NCBI GenBank assembly: GCA_009839925.1
Contig: VXOS01000114.1
Coordinates: 1 to 39,984, forward strand
DNA from: Chloroflexota bacterium
GTDB lineage: Bacteria; Chloroflexota; Dehalococcoidia; UBA2979
Length of the DNA: 39,984 bases
Direction of reading: 5' to 3'
Below are positions 16,206-23,997 of the stretch, one piece after another. Made by a program: the position numbers and the translations under genes. Below the pieces are notes generated by a model. That model had not been told where the DNA came from. It saw nothing but the letters and a program-made list of their open reading frames with translations, and did not search any database. How positions within the stretch are numbered: the stretch's first letter is position 1; each line of letters opens with the position of its first letter.

Positions 16206-17128
16206 GGATCGCGATCTTCGGGCAGGCCGCGTTCGGTCTGGACACCTTCAACGCGCTGCGCGAGGCCGGCGAGCAGATCGTCGGCGTCTCCACGCCTCGA
16301 ACGCCCGAGGGCGGGCGCCCGGACCCGCTGCGCGCCGCCGCCGAGGAGGCGGGCCTGCCCTGGCTGGAGACGCGCGCGCTGCGCCGCGAGGAGGCGTTCG
16401 AGGCCTACCGCGCGTGGGAGCCGGAGCTGATCGTCTTCGCCTTCGTCACCGACATCGTGCGCAAGAACGTGCTCGACGCGGCCACGCACGGCGCGATCCA
16501 GTACCACCCCTCGCTGCTGCCGAAGTACCGCGGCCGCTCGGCGATGAACTGGCCCGTCGTCAACGGCGACACGGAGACCGGCCTGACGATCTTCTGGGTC
16601 GACGAGGGCATCGACACCGGCCCTGTTCTGCTGCAGCGCACGGTCGAGATCCGCCCCGACGACACGATGGGCTCGCTCTACTTCGAGCGCCTCTACCCGC
16701 TCGGCATCGAGGCGCTCGCCGAGGCCACGGCGCTGGTGCGTGAAGGGCGCGCACCGCGCATCGAGCAGGACCATGCCGAGGCCAGCTACGAGCCGCCCTT
16801 CGAGGACGAGCACGCGCTGGTCGACTGGTCCCGCCCCGCGCGCGCGGTGTTCAACCACGTGCGCGGCTGCGACCCGGCGCCGGGCGCGATCGCGGCGCTC
16901 GGCGATGCGCGGGTGCGCCTCTTCGACCCCTCGCTCGCGCCCGCCGCGCCCTCGGAGCCGATCGGCACGGTGCTGGAGCCGGACGCGGCGAATCCGGGCG
17001 CGGCGCGTATCGCGGTGATCGGCGGCGTGCTGAGCGTCGGCCGCGTTCGCGCGGACGGCGGCAAGGTCGCGGCCTCCGAGGTGCTGAGTCCGGGCGACCG
17101 CCTGACAGCCGCGACGCTCGGCGCCTGA
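16202..17128 (+). CDS. Formyltransferase-fold protein, like the 10-formyl-THF hydrolase domain of FDH
   Basis: A 308-residue protein. The N-terminal half is a formyltransferase fold: MRIAIFGQAAFGLD, then YHPSLLPKYRGRSAMNW and GLTIFWVDEGIDTGPVLLQ. The YHPSLLP form with His102 and Asp138 matches the catalytic His106/Asp142 of the hydrolase domain of 10-formyltetrahydrofolate dehydrogenase better than the N-V-H form of methionyl-tRNA formyltransferase. The C-terminal third is a formyltransferase C-terminal-like barrel (VDWSRPARAVFNHVRGCDPAPGA). It starts inside the stop of the CoA-transferase (GTGA overlap), so the two are made together. It may hydrolyse or transfer a formyl group from 10-formyl-THF; use of another one-carbon or acyl donor is possible. 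Confidence 0.88.
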   Translation: MRIAIFGQAAFGLDTFNALREAGEQIVGVSTPRTPEGGRPDPLRAAAEEAGLPWLETRALRREEAFEAYRAWEPELIVFAFVTDIVRKNVLDAATHGAIQYHPSLLPKYRGRSAMNWPVVNGDTETGLTIFWVDEGIDTGPVLLQRTVEIRPDDTMGSLYFERLYPLGIEALAEATALVREGRAPRIEQDHAEASYEPPFEDEHALVDWSRPARAVFNHVRGCDPAPGAIAALGDARVRLFDPSLAPAAPSEPIGTVLEPDAANPGAARIAVIGGVLSVGRVRADGGKVAASEVLSPGDRLTAATLGA

Positions 17129-17144
17129 GCCGCGCCGGCCCTCG

Positions 17145-18305
17145 TTACGTCGAGTCCGCCGACTCCGCCTCGGGAGGCTTGTTCGGCGCCCAGTAGCGGG
17201 TGGCGAAGTAGGCGAGGAAGGCGCCAAGGAGCAGCGCGATCACGCCGATCACCGCGAGCACGATTACCAGCAGTCGCCCGATCGTGAGATCCGTCGAACC
17301 CTGGCCGACGCCGATGCCGATCGCGAACGCCAGCGCCAGCGCCGCCCCGGCGCCCAGCACGCCTCCAGTGGGCAGGAATAGCTCCAGGATCACCAGCAGC
17401 ACGGCGAGGACCACGAAGGCAAGCGCGGCCTCGGCGGGCAGCAGCGTGCCCACGCCGAGGAAGAACAACAGCAGCGCGAGCGCGCCGGCGACCCCGGGAA
17501 CGAACGAGCCCGGCGCGAAGAACAGCTCCGTCGCGATCCCGACCATCCCGATCAGCAGCAGCAGCGTGACCACCAGCGGATCGCCGAGGAATGCGACGAT
17601 CCGCTCGTAGGCGTTCAGCTCGTTCTCGATGCGCGGCGCGATTGCGAGCTGCAGCACGACGATGCGCCCGTCGATCAGCTCCACCGAGCGGCCCTCGACC
17701 GCGGAGAGCAGCTCCGACTCGCTGGCGGCGATGAGGTCGACCACGTTGAGCTCGAGCGCCTCGTTCGGTGTGGCGGAGCTGGCCTCGCGGACGGCGGCCT
17801 CGGCCCAGTCCGCGTTGCGCCCGTGCAGCTCGGCGACGCCGCGCGCGAAGGCGACGGTGTCGTTGGTGACCTTGCGGCCGAGGGCGCCCTCGACGTCCTC
17901 GCCCGTGGCGGTGACCGGCGTCGCCGCGCCGATCGTAGTGTTCGGCGCCATCGCGGCGACGTGGCCGGCCATTGCGATGAACGTGCCGGCCGAGACGGCT
18001 TCCGCGCCCGGCGGGCCGACCCAGGTGATGACGGGCACCTCGGAGCGCTCGATGCGCCCGACGATCTCCTTCATCGCGCCGATCTCGCCGCCCGGCGTGT
18101 CGACGCGCAGCAGTACGGCGCGGCCTCGACTGTCCTCGGCGTGGTCGATCGCGCGATCGATGTAGCTCGCGAGCACGCCGTCCACCTGCCGTTCGATCGT
18201 GACGACGTGCAGCGCGCGCTCGGTGCTCTCGGCGCCGCAGGCCACCGCCAGCGCAGCGAGGATGAGTGCGACGGCCGGCACGAAGGCACGAACGGTGCGA
18301 ATCAT
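17145..18305 (-). CDS. NfeD-family membrane-bound serine protease without the OB-fold tail
   Basis: A 386-residue protein. Residues 1-23 form a lipoprotein-like signal (ALILAALAVAC). Residues 32-230 are a ClpP-class protease domain with LLRVDTPGGEIGAMKEI, EAVSAGTFIAMAGH and GRKVTNDTVAFARG. Ser105 and Lys145 fit the Ser-Lys dyad described for the archaeal 1510-N protease. Residues 250-375 are four or five membrane helices. The protein then stops with a short polar tail; the soluble OB-fold (NfeDC) domain usual in long NfeD proteins is absent. NfeD proteases normally sit next to a stomatin gene and cleave its tail. A minus-strand TATCGT (18324-18329) and GGGGGAGG precede the start. Confidence 0.92.
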   Translation of the reverse strand: MIRTVRAFVPAVALILAALAVACGAESTERALHVVTIERQVDGVLASYIDRAIDHAEDSRGRAVLLRVDTPGGEIGAMKEIVGRIERSEVPVITWVGPPGAEAVSAGTFIAMAGHVAAMAPNTTIGAATPVTATGEDVEGALGRKVTNDTVAFARGVAELHGRNADWAEAAVREASSATPNEALELNVVDLIAASESELLSAVEGRSVELIDGRIVVLQLAIAPRIENELNAYERIVAFLGDPLVVTLLLLIGMVGIATELFFAPGSFVPGVAGALALLLFFLGVGTLLPAEAALAFVVLAVLLVILELFLPTGGVLGAGAALALAFAIGIGVGQGSTDLTIGRLLVIVLAVIGVIALLLGAFLAYFATRYWAPNKPPEAESADST

Positions 18306-18323
18306 GCGAGGACCTCCCCCACC

Positions 18324-18329
18324 ACGATA
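18324..18329 (-). promoter_or_regulatory. Putative -10 element of the NfeD gene
   Basis: Minus-strand TATCGT, 18 nt before the ATG at 18305. It falls between the potassium-uptake gene stop and the NfeD start, suggesting a separate transcript. Confidence 0.3.
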
Positions 18330-18351
18330 GCCGTCCGCGCGCGCGCCCGGC

Positions 18352-18984
18352 TCACAGCTCGCGGGCGAGGTCCTCGTCGCGGCCGGCGAAGACGAGCAGG
18401 TCGCCGGGGCCGATCGTGCGGTCGCGCACGGGGTTGAGTTCGACCTCGCCGCTTCGCACGGCGATCAGCAGCCGCCGCGTGCCGTCGCGACTGTCGAGTT
18501 CACCGAGGGTCCGGCCGTGCAGGTGCTCAGGCGCATCCTGGATGGCGATCCCGTAGTCGTGGCTGACCGAGAGGTAGTCGCGGGCGCCCTGCACGCGCAG
18601 CAGGTGCGCGAAGCGCTCACCCCCGTCGCGCTCCGGCTGCACGACGCGGGTGACGCCGATCCGCTCGAGGATCGAGGCGTGGAGCTCGTTGGAGGCCTTC
18701 GCGTAGACGGCGGTGATGCCGAGCGCCTGGACGTTCATCGCCGCGAGGACGCTCGCCTCGAGCACGCCGGTGGCGACGACCACCGCGTCCACGCTGCCCA
18801 CCCCGAGGTCGCGCAGCGCCAGCTCGTTGGTGATGTCGGCGACGGCGGCCTTCGCGCAGTGGGGCGCCGCCCGCTCCACGCCCGCCTCGTTCAGATCGAC
18901 CGCGAGCACCTCGTGGCCGAGTTGCCCGAGTTCACGGACGATCTGCGAGCCGAAGCGCCCAAGTCCGAGCACGGCGATCTGCAT
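18352..18984 (-). CDS. KtrA/TrkA-type potassium uptake regulatory protein
   Basis: A 210-residue cytoplasmic protein with an RCK_N Rossmann domain (IAVLGLGRFG, residues 3-12; acidic end of strand 2 in VLAVDLNE; VVVATG) and an RCK_C domain (about 130-210, HLHGRTLGELDSRDG ... NPVRDRTIGPGDLLVFAGR). It gates the KtrB channel in response to NAD(H) or ATP/ADP, and perhaps to cyclic nucleotides through RCK_C. ATG 18984 is chosen because GAGAGG lies 9 nt upstream and the Rossmann motif starts at once. It begins 29 bp after the channel gene stop, in the same operon. One RCK pair makes it KtrA-like rather than the double TrkA. Confidence 0.94.
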   Translation of the reverse strand: MQIAVLGLGRFGSQIVRELGQLGHEVLAVDLNEAGVERAAPHCAKAAVADITNELALRDLGVGSVDAVVVATGVLEASVLAAMNVQALGITAVYAKASNELHASILERIGVTRVVQPERDGGERFAHLLRVQGARDYLSVSHDYGIAIQDAPEHLHGRTLGELDSRDGTRRLLIAVRSGEVELNPVRDRTIGPGDLLVFAGRDEDLAREL

Positions 18985-19013
18985 CGTTCGTTCCTCTCGC
19001 TGCGCGCACTGCG

Positions 19014-20417
19014 CTATCCGATGCGCACCCGACCGTACGGGTAACGGTAACGCTCCTGGGGGCGGTCCGGAATCGAGATCGCGACGATCAGCGGCCCGAG
19101 CCGTCCGATGAACATGAGAACCGTGAGGAGGATGACGCCGCGCTCGGAGAGATCCCCCGTGCTGCCCATCGACCAGCCGACGTTGGCGAGGCCTGACATG
19201 ACCTCGAAGAGCAACGGCAGGAACGGTCCGTCCTCGAACAGCAGCAGCAGCGAGAGTCCCCCGGCGAGGAGGAAGACGCCAAGCAACGTGACCGCGGTCG
19301 CGCGCAGCACGATCGCCTGCGGGATCTCGCGCCCGAACACCTGGGCGCTGTGCCTGCCGCGCAGAGCGGAAAGGATGACGACGAGCGACACCATGAATGT
19401 TCCGATCTTGATGCCGCTGGCCGTGGAGGTGGACGCGCCGCCGATGAACATCAGCGGGATCAGGATCGCGATGCTGGCATCCTCCAGCGCGGCGATCTCG
19501 ACGGTGGACATGCCAGTCGTGCGATTGACGGCGAGGAAGTAGATGTTGGCAAGCGCCTCGAAGGGGTTGAGCCCGCTCAGCGGATTGCCGACACGCAGCT
19601 CGAGGCTGGCGAAGACGAGCATGGCCATCAGCTGCATCGCCACCATCCCGATCACGACCAGCCTCGTGTCCAGCGACCAGCGCCGCGGACGCGTTCGCAG
19701 ATTGAAGACGGTGATGAACGAGATGCTGCCGAGGAAGGCGGCGGTCCCCATCACGAGAAGGGGGTAGGGCTCGTCGACCTGCCCGCTGAACCCGCGGCCC
19801 CCGCCCATCAGGTCGAAGCCCGCGCAGTTCGAGGCGGAGAGGGCGTGGAAGAAGGCGCGCCAGACCGCCGGCGCCGGGTCCCACTTCGTCAGCGACCAGG
19901 GCAGCAGCAGCAGGAACGTCACGGCCTCGAGCGTGAAGACGAAGAGCGCGGCGCGGCGCAGCAGGCGGCGCACGTCGCGCTCGGCGTCCCCGATCAGCTC
20001 GATGCCGAAGAAGTCGCGCCCGCGCAGGCCGAACTGCCCGCCCACGAACAGGATCAGCATCCCCGCGTACATCGTCACGCCGAGCCCGCCGAGCTGGATC
20101 AGCACGACGATCACGAGCTCGCCGAAGAAGCTGAACTGATCGGCCGTATCGAAGCGCACGAGACCGGTGACACAGATCGCCGAGGTGGCTGTGAAGAGGG
20201 CGTCCCAGCCGTTGGTCCACTCGCCCGACTCGGAGGAGATGGGCAGCGAGAGCAGCAGTGCGCCGAGCACGATCAGGAGTGCGAACGCGGCCGGCACCAT
20301 CCACGGCCGGGGCCGGAAGTTGCGCCGCTGGATGGTGCTGACGCGCACCGTTTCCGAGCGACGCCGCGCGCGCCGCACCACCCTGTCGCCGGGGAGCCTG
20401 CGTCCGAGACGCCTCAT
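19014..20417 (-). CDS. KtrB/TrkH-type potassium channel-transporter subunit
   Basis: A 467-residue integral membrane protein with four M1-P-M2 units. Pore-loop glycines are visible in SAICVTGL (Gly85), SASNCAGFDL (Gly200), VNRTTGMSTV (Gly302) and GLANVGWSMG (Gly414), as in the SKT superfamily of K+ transporters. IGGASTSTASGIKIG is the conserved region after the third pore loop. The N-terminus is very Arg-rich before the first helix; ATG 20417 has only a weak ribosome binding site, and a GTG about 23 codons later is an alternative. It works with the RCK protein encoded 29 bp downstream to import K+, probably for turgor or osmotic balance. Confidence 0.92.
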   Translation of the reverse strand: MRRLGRRLPGDRVVRRARRRSETVRVSTIQRRNFRPRPWMVPAAFALLIVLGALLLSLPISSESGEWTNGWDALFTATSAICVTGLVRFDTADQFSFFGELVIVVLIQLGGLGVTMYAGMLILFVGGQFGLRGRDFFGIELIGDAERDVRRLLRRAALFVFTLEAVTFLLLLPWSLTKWDPAPAVWRAFFHALSASNCAGFDLMGGGRGFSGQVDEPYPLLVMGTAAFLGSISFITVFNLRTRPRRWSLDTRLVVIGMVAMQLMAMLVFASLELRVGNPLSGLNPFEALANIYFLAVNRTTGMSTVEIAALEDASIAILIPLMFIGGASTSTASGIKIGTFMVSLVVILSALRGRHSAQVFGREIPQAIVLRATAVTLLGVFLLAGGLSLLLLFEDGPFLPLLFEVMSGLANVGWSMGSTGDLSERGVILLTVLMFIGRLGPLIVAISIPDRPQERYRYPYGRVRIG

Positions 20418-20553
20418 GCGCGCCCTGGCCTTGTCTGCCGGCCCCCGCCGGCCTGCTCGAACCAGCCTACGCCTGCGGCGCGCTGGGCGCAGCCGTGCCG
20501 TTGACAAGATCGCAGCCGCGCGGCGACGGTGCGGCGGACGGAGGAACAGGCTC

Positions 20554-21396
20554 ATGGGCAAGCTCGAGGGACGGGTCGCGCTGGTGACCGGGGCGAGTCG
20601 CGGCATCGGCGAATCGATCGCCGCGCGCTTCGCGGCCGAGAGCGCGCGCGTCGTCTGCGTGGCCCGCACGCTGAGCGAGGGCGATCATCAGCTCGAGGGC
20701 TCGCTCGAGCGCACCGTCGCCACGATCCGCGAGGCCGGCGGCGAGGCGGAGGCCGTCGCCGCGAACATCTCCGAGGTCGACGAGTGCCGCCGCGTGGTGG
20801 CCGAGGCGGAGCAGGCCTTCGGGCCGGTCGACGTCCTCGTGAACAACGCGGCCGCGAACTACTTCGCGCCGGTCGCGGAGATCCCGGAGCGGCGCTGGCT
20901 GCGCGTCTTCGCGGTCAACGTACATGCCCCGTTCCTGCTCGCGCAGGGCGTGCTGCCGGGCATGATCGAGCGCGGCCGCGGCGCGATCGTGAACATCGGT
21001 TCCGGCGGCGCGATCGGCCCCGGCCGCGGCCCCTACCCGACGGTCGCCGAGGGCCGCGCCGTCCTGTACGGCTCGACCAAGGCGGCGCTCGAGCGCTTCA
21101 CGCAGGGGCTGGCCGAGGAGGTCGAGCGCCACGGCATCGCCGTCTCCTGCGTCTCGCCCTCCGAGCCGGTGCGAACGCCGGGCGCGCTGTTCCACCTCGA
21201 GGTCTCCGGGATGGGCGACAAGGGCGCGCCCGTCGACTACATGGTCGAGTCGGCGCTGCTGCTGGCGACGGAGCCGCTGGAGGAAGTTAGCGGCCTCGTG
21301 ACCTACGACCAGAGGCTGCTCACGCAGTACGGCCTGCTCGATGATGCGAAGGGCACGGGCGTCACGAGTCCCGGTTCCGGCTATTCGGACAGCTAG
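20554..21396 (+). CDS. Short-chain dehydrogenase/reductase
   Basis: A 280-residue classical SDR. The cofactor motif TGASRGIG is at 12-19, NNAA at 97-100 and the catalytic residues Ser150, Tyr172 and Lys176 are in place (GSGGAIG ... LYGSTKAAL). The longer loop between Ser and Tyr (GPGRGPYPTVAEGRAV) and the C-terminal extension to 280 residues suggest a subfamily acting on a bulky or CoA-linked hydroxyl compound. GGACGGAGG precedes the ATG. It is divergent from the potassium-uptake operon; a lone TTGACA at 20501-20506 has no matching -10. Confidence 0.92.
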   Translation: MGKLEGRVALVTGASRGIGESIAARFAAESARVVCVARTLSEGDHQLEGSLERTVATIREAGGEAEAVAANISEVDECRRVVAEAEQAFGPVDVLVNNAAANYFAPVAEIPERRWLRVFAVNVHAPFLLAQGVLPGMIERGRGAIVNIGSGGAIGPGRGPYPTVAEGRAVLYGSTKAALERFTQGLAEEVERHGIAVSCVSPSEPVRTPGALFHLEVSGMGDKGAPVDYMVESALLLATEPLEEVSGLVTYDQRLLTQYGLLDDAKGTGVTSPGSGYSDS

Positions 21397-21402
21397 GCAG
21401 AT

Positions 21403-21861
21403 CTAGCCGCTCCGCGGGCTGAGCCGCACGAGCGGAATCTCACGCGGGTAGGCCTCCGCGATCATCTCGTCGTAGCGCGGGTAGGCGCGCGCGGCGATCG
21501 GCCACAGCCGCTCGCGATCCTCGCCCTCGATCAGCGAGGCGAGCACGGGGATGCGACGACGGCGCACGTAGACCCAGGCGCGCGGATCGGCGAGCAGGTT
21601 GTGGTACCAGGCGGGCTGCCGCGGGCTCCCGCCGATCGAGCCGACGACGAAGTAGTCGTCGCCGTCCTCGAAGTAGAACAGCGGCGACTCGCGCAGCTCG
21701 CCGCTGCGGCGACCGCTGCTGACGAGCAGCAACGTCGGCACGTACGGCACGCCGATGCGCCTCGTGACGTGGCGACTCAGCAGCGAGTACCCCGTGTAGC
21801 GGACCAGCACCCGCTCCACGCGCGCGCGGAGGCGGAGCAGGTCAAGCAGCGCGATCAACAT
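21403..21861 (-). CDS. Ddn-like deazaflavin (F420)-dependent nitroreductase family protein
   Basis: A 152-residue split-barrel protein. Landmarks are PTLLLVSSGRRSGELRESPL, DDYFVVGSIGGSPRQPAWYHNLLADPRAWV, and a C-terminal helix RERLWPIAARAYPRYDEMIAEA. The G-x-x-S-G and W-Y-x-N-L-x-A-x-P motifs are typical of the mycobacterial Ddn/F420H2-dependent quinone reductase family. ATG 21861 follows GAGGAG by 6 nt, and homology begins near there although the frame is open further up. It ends 6 bp from the SDR stop, convergently, and is divergent from the PNPOx-like gene. Confidence 0.9.
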   Translation of the reverse strand: MLIALLDLLRLRARVERVLVRYTGYSLLSRHVTRRIGVPYVPTLLLVSSGRRSGELRESPLFYFEDGDDYFVVGSIGGSPRQPAWYHNLLADPRAWVYVRRRRIPVLASLIEGEDRERLWPIAARAYPRYDEMIAEAYPREIPLVRLSPRSG

Positions 21862-21887
21862 GCGGGGCTCCTCGCTTGCTCCCCGGT

Positions 21888-21893
21888 TATTCT
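21888..21893 (+). promoter_or_regulatory. Putative -10 element of the PNPOx-like gene
   Basis: TATTCT in the 82-bp divergent gap between two flavin/F420-type genes, 50 nt before ATG 21944. No -35 identified. Confidence 0.25.
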
Positions 21894-21943
21894 GGCACGG
21901 GTAGCCGCCCAGGCTGAGCCCGCATGACGAACGCCGAGGTCTC

Positions 21944-22405
21944 ATGAGTAGCGCTACACACTTCCGCGCACGCGCCATTGCCCGTCTGCGGGCGGCGACG
22001 ATCTACTGGATCGCGACGACGCGGCCGGACGGGCGGCCGCACTCGATGCCGGTCTGGGGCGTCTGGGTGGACGAGGCGCTGTGGTTCGGCACCTACGGGC
22101 AGAAGGTCCGCAACCTCGCGCACGAACCGTACGCCGTCGCCCACATCGAGAGCGGCGAGGATGTCGCGATCATCGAAGGGCCGGTCGAGCGGCTCGAGCT
22201 CAGCGACGCACCCGCGGCAGTGGTCACCGCCTACCGCGAGAAGTACGTCGACCCCACGACGGGCGAGCCGTTTGAGCTCCAGGCCGCGGCGGAGTCGGGG
22301 GATGACAGCTGGCTCTACGTGCTCCGCCCGCGCGTCGGCCACGCCTGGGTCGAGGGCGCCTACCTGGAGACGCAGACACGCTGGACCTCCGGGGACGCCC
22401 CGTAG
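21944..22405 (+). CDS. PNPOx-like F420/FMN-binding split-barrel protein
   Basis: A 153-residue member of the pyridoxamine 5'-phosphate oxidase-like family. The typical opening is seen: ATIYWIATTRPDGRPHSMPVWGVW, then LWFGTYGQKVRNLAHEPYAVAHIES and VAIIEGPVERL. The short length and TTRPDGRPHSMPVW strand are typical of F420-dependent or FMN-dependent reductases rather than true PdxH. It probably reduces a small organic substrate or protects against oxidative stress. Its neighbours (Ddn-like and LLM) support deazaflavin use. Confidence 0.87.
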   Translation: MSSATHFRARAIARLRAATIYWIATTRPDGRPHSMPVWGVWVDEALWFGTYGQKVRNLAHEPYAVAHIESGEDVAIIEGPVERLELSDAPAAVVTAYREKYVDPTTGEPFELQAAAESGDDSWLYVLRPRVGHAWVEGAYLETQTRWTSGDAP

Positions 22406-22435
22406 CCTCGTCGCGCTCCCCCCGCGAGCGCATCG

Positions 22436-22456
22436 ACGCCCCGCGCGCCGGGGCGT
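22436..22456 (+). terminator. Hairpin between the PNPOx-like and LLM genes
   Basis: ACGCCCCG (22436-22443) pairs with CGGGGCGT (22449-22456) across CGCGC. It may end the upstream transcript. No T-tract. Confidence 0.4.
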
Positions 22457-22491
22457 AGCCTGACCGGCGCGCGGAGGGAGCGCGAGGCGCG

Positions 22492-23514
22492 ATGAAGGTC
22501 TACGCAGGCATCGGGACGCACACGCCGTTCGCCGACATCGCGGCGCACGTGCGCCGCGTCGAGGCGCTTGGCTACGACGGCATCAAGGTGCCGGAGACGG
22601 TCAACGACGGGATGATCACCGCCGCGCTCGTCGCCGAGCACAGCGAGCGGCTGCGCATCGTGACCAGCATCATCCTCGCCTTCCCGCGCGCGCCGATGCA
22701 GCTCGCCTACAGCGCCTGGGGCGTGCAGCAGCTCGCGGCCGGCCGCCTCAACCTCGGCCTCGGCACGCAGGTGAAGGGCAACATCGAGGGCCGCTACGGC
22801 GTGCCGTGGACCCCTCCGATCCCTCGCATGCGCGAGTACCTGCAGCTGCTGCAGGCGATCTTCGGCGCGTTCCAGTCCGGCGAGGGCGTGCGCTTCGAGG
22901 GCGAGCAGTACCGGATCACGCGCCTGCAGCCGCGCTTCAACCCCGGCCCGATCGACCACCCCGCGCCGTCGCTCTGGCTCGGCGCGGTCAACCCGGCGAT
23001 CTGCCGCCTCGCCGGCGAGCTGGCGGACGGCGTGCTGACGCACCCGACGAACTCCAGCCCTCGCTACCTGCGCGAGGTCACCCTCGCCAACATCGCCGAG
23101 GGCGCGAAACGCGCGGGCCGCGACCCCTCCGACATCGAGCTGATCCCGAGCCTGCAACTGCTGACGGGCGCGACACAGGCCGCGATCGACCGGCAACGCG
23201 AGGTGGTGCGGGACTCGATGGGCTTCTGGTACTCGACCCCGCCCTACTGGCCGACGCTCCAGATCCACGGCTGGACGGAGCTCGGTCTGGAGCTGCGCGA
23301 GCTGACGCGGGCCGGCAAGTGGGACGAGATGTCCTCGCTGATCAGCGACGACCTCATCGACGCGCTGATGCCGGAAGGCACGTACGACCGCATCGCCGAC
23401 ATCATCCTCGAGTGGTACGGCGACATCGTCGACGGCGTCACCTTCCCGTTACCAGAAGACCCGGCACAGGACGAGCAGGTCGTGCGCGTGATCGAGCAGT
23501 TGCAGGCGGGATAG
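22492..23514 (+). CDS. LLM class F420-dependent oxidoreductase
   Basis: A 340-residue TIM-barrel protein of the luciferase-like monooxygenase family. Motifs are VEALGYDGIKVPETVND, RLRIVTSIILAFPRAPMQLAYSAW, QQLAAGRLNLGLGTQVKGN, and the long insertion EGEQYRITRLQPRFNPGPIDH before the PSLWLGAVNPAICRLAGELADG strand. The RLNLGLGTQV segment is typical of the actinobacterial F420-dependent branch (TIGR03617-like). It likely uses F420 or FMN to oxidise or reduce an alcohol or unsaturated compound. GGAGGGAGCGCGAGG precedes the start; the next gene follows after 21 bp. Confidence 0.92.
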   Translation: MKVYAGIGTHTPFADIAAHVRRVEALGYDGIKVPETVNDGMITAALVAEHSERLRIVTSIILAFPRAPMQLAYSAWGVQQLAAGRLNLGLGTQVKGNIEGRYGVPWTPPIPRMREYLQLLQAIFGAFQSGEGVRFEGEQYRITRLQPRFNPGPIDHPAPSLWLGAVNPAICRLAGELADGVLTHPTNSSPRYLREVTLANIAEGAKRAGRDPSDIELIPSLQLLTGATQAAIDRQREVVRDSMGFWYSTPPYWPTLQIHGWTELGLELRELTRAGKWDEMSSLISDDLIDALMPEGTYDRIADIILEWYGDIVDGVTFPLPEDPAQDEQVVRVIEQLQAG

Positions 23515-23535
23515 GAAGAGGACGGAGGCGGGACG

Positions 23536-23928
23536 ATGCGGCTCTCAGGGGACGACCGGACGGCGATCCAGGATCTGGTATCGCGCTACAACATGGCGCA
23601 CGACACGGACGATGTGGAAGGCTGGCTCGACACCTTCACCGAGGACGCCACGTTCATCACCGGCCGCAGCCGCCGCGAGGGCCACGAGGAACTGCGCGAA
23701 TTCTTCCTGCACGGCGGCGAGCGGCTGCCGAACGTGCGCCACATCACCTACAACTCCGTCTTCGAGTCGATCGAGGGCGCGAGCGATCGCGTGCTGATGC
23801 ACTCGGACCTGCTGGTCTTCCGCGCCGACGACCCGCCGGTGCTGGTGCTGACGCGCCGCTACCACGACACGCTGCGCCGCGACGGTGGCGAGTGGCGCTT
23901 CGAGCGCCGCGAGATCACGGCCGACTGA
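23536..23928 (+). CDS. SnoaL-like / NTF2-fold protein
   Basis: A 130-residue protein with the cone-shaped NTF2/SnoaL pattern: IQDLVSRYNMAHDTDDVEGWLDTFTEDATFITG, then REGHEELREFF, and the C-terminal strand pair VLTRRYHDTLRRDGGEWRFERREI. Proteins of this type act as small hydrolases, isomerases or hydroxylation partners on polycyclic or aromatic compounds, often in operons with oxidoreductases, as here. GGAGGCGGG lies just upstream of the ATG. No specific substrate can be named. Confidence 0.87.
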   Translation: MRLSGDDRTAIQDLVSRYNMAHDTDDVEGWLDTFTEDATFITGRSRREGHEELREFFLHGGERLPNVRHITYNSVFESIEGASDRVLMHSDLLVFRADDPPVLVLTRRYHDTLRRDGGEWRFERREITAD

Positions 23929-23967
23929 GTCGACTCGGCCCGCGCACGAACGCAGCGCGCGCACTCG

Positions 23968-23973
23968 TATACT
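23968..23973 (+). promoter_or_regulatory. Putative -10 element of the DUF6159-like gene
   Basis: TATACT, 24 nt before ATG 23998; no clear -35. The spacing repeats that seen at 12461, 30594 and 35706. Confidence 0.45.
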
Positions 23974-23997
23974 CGCGGGGCGCGCGAGGAGGGCCGG

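Noticed and set aside
20501-20506. TTGACA as the -35 box of the first SDR gene
   Set aside because: No -10-like sequence lies 16-18 nt downstream, so it is probably chance.
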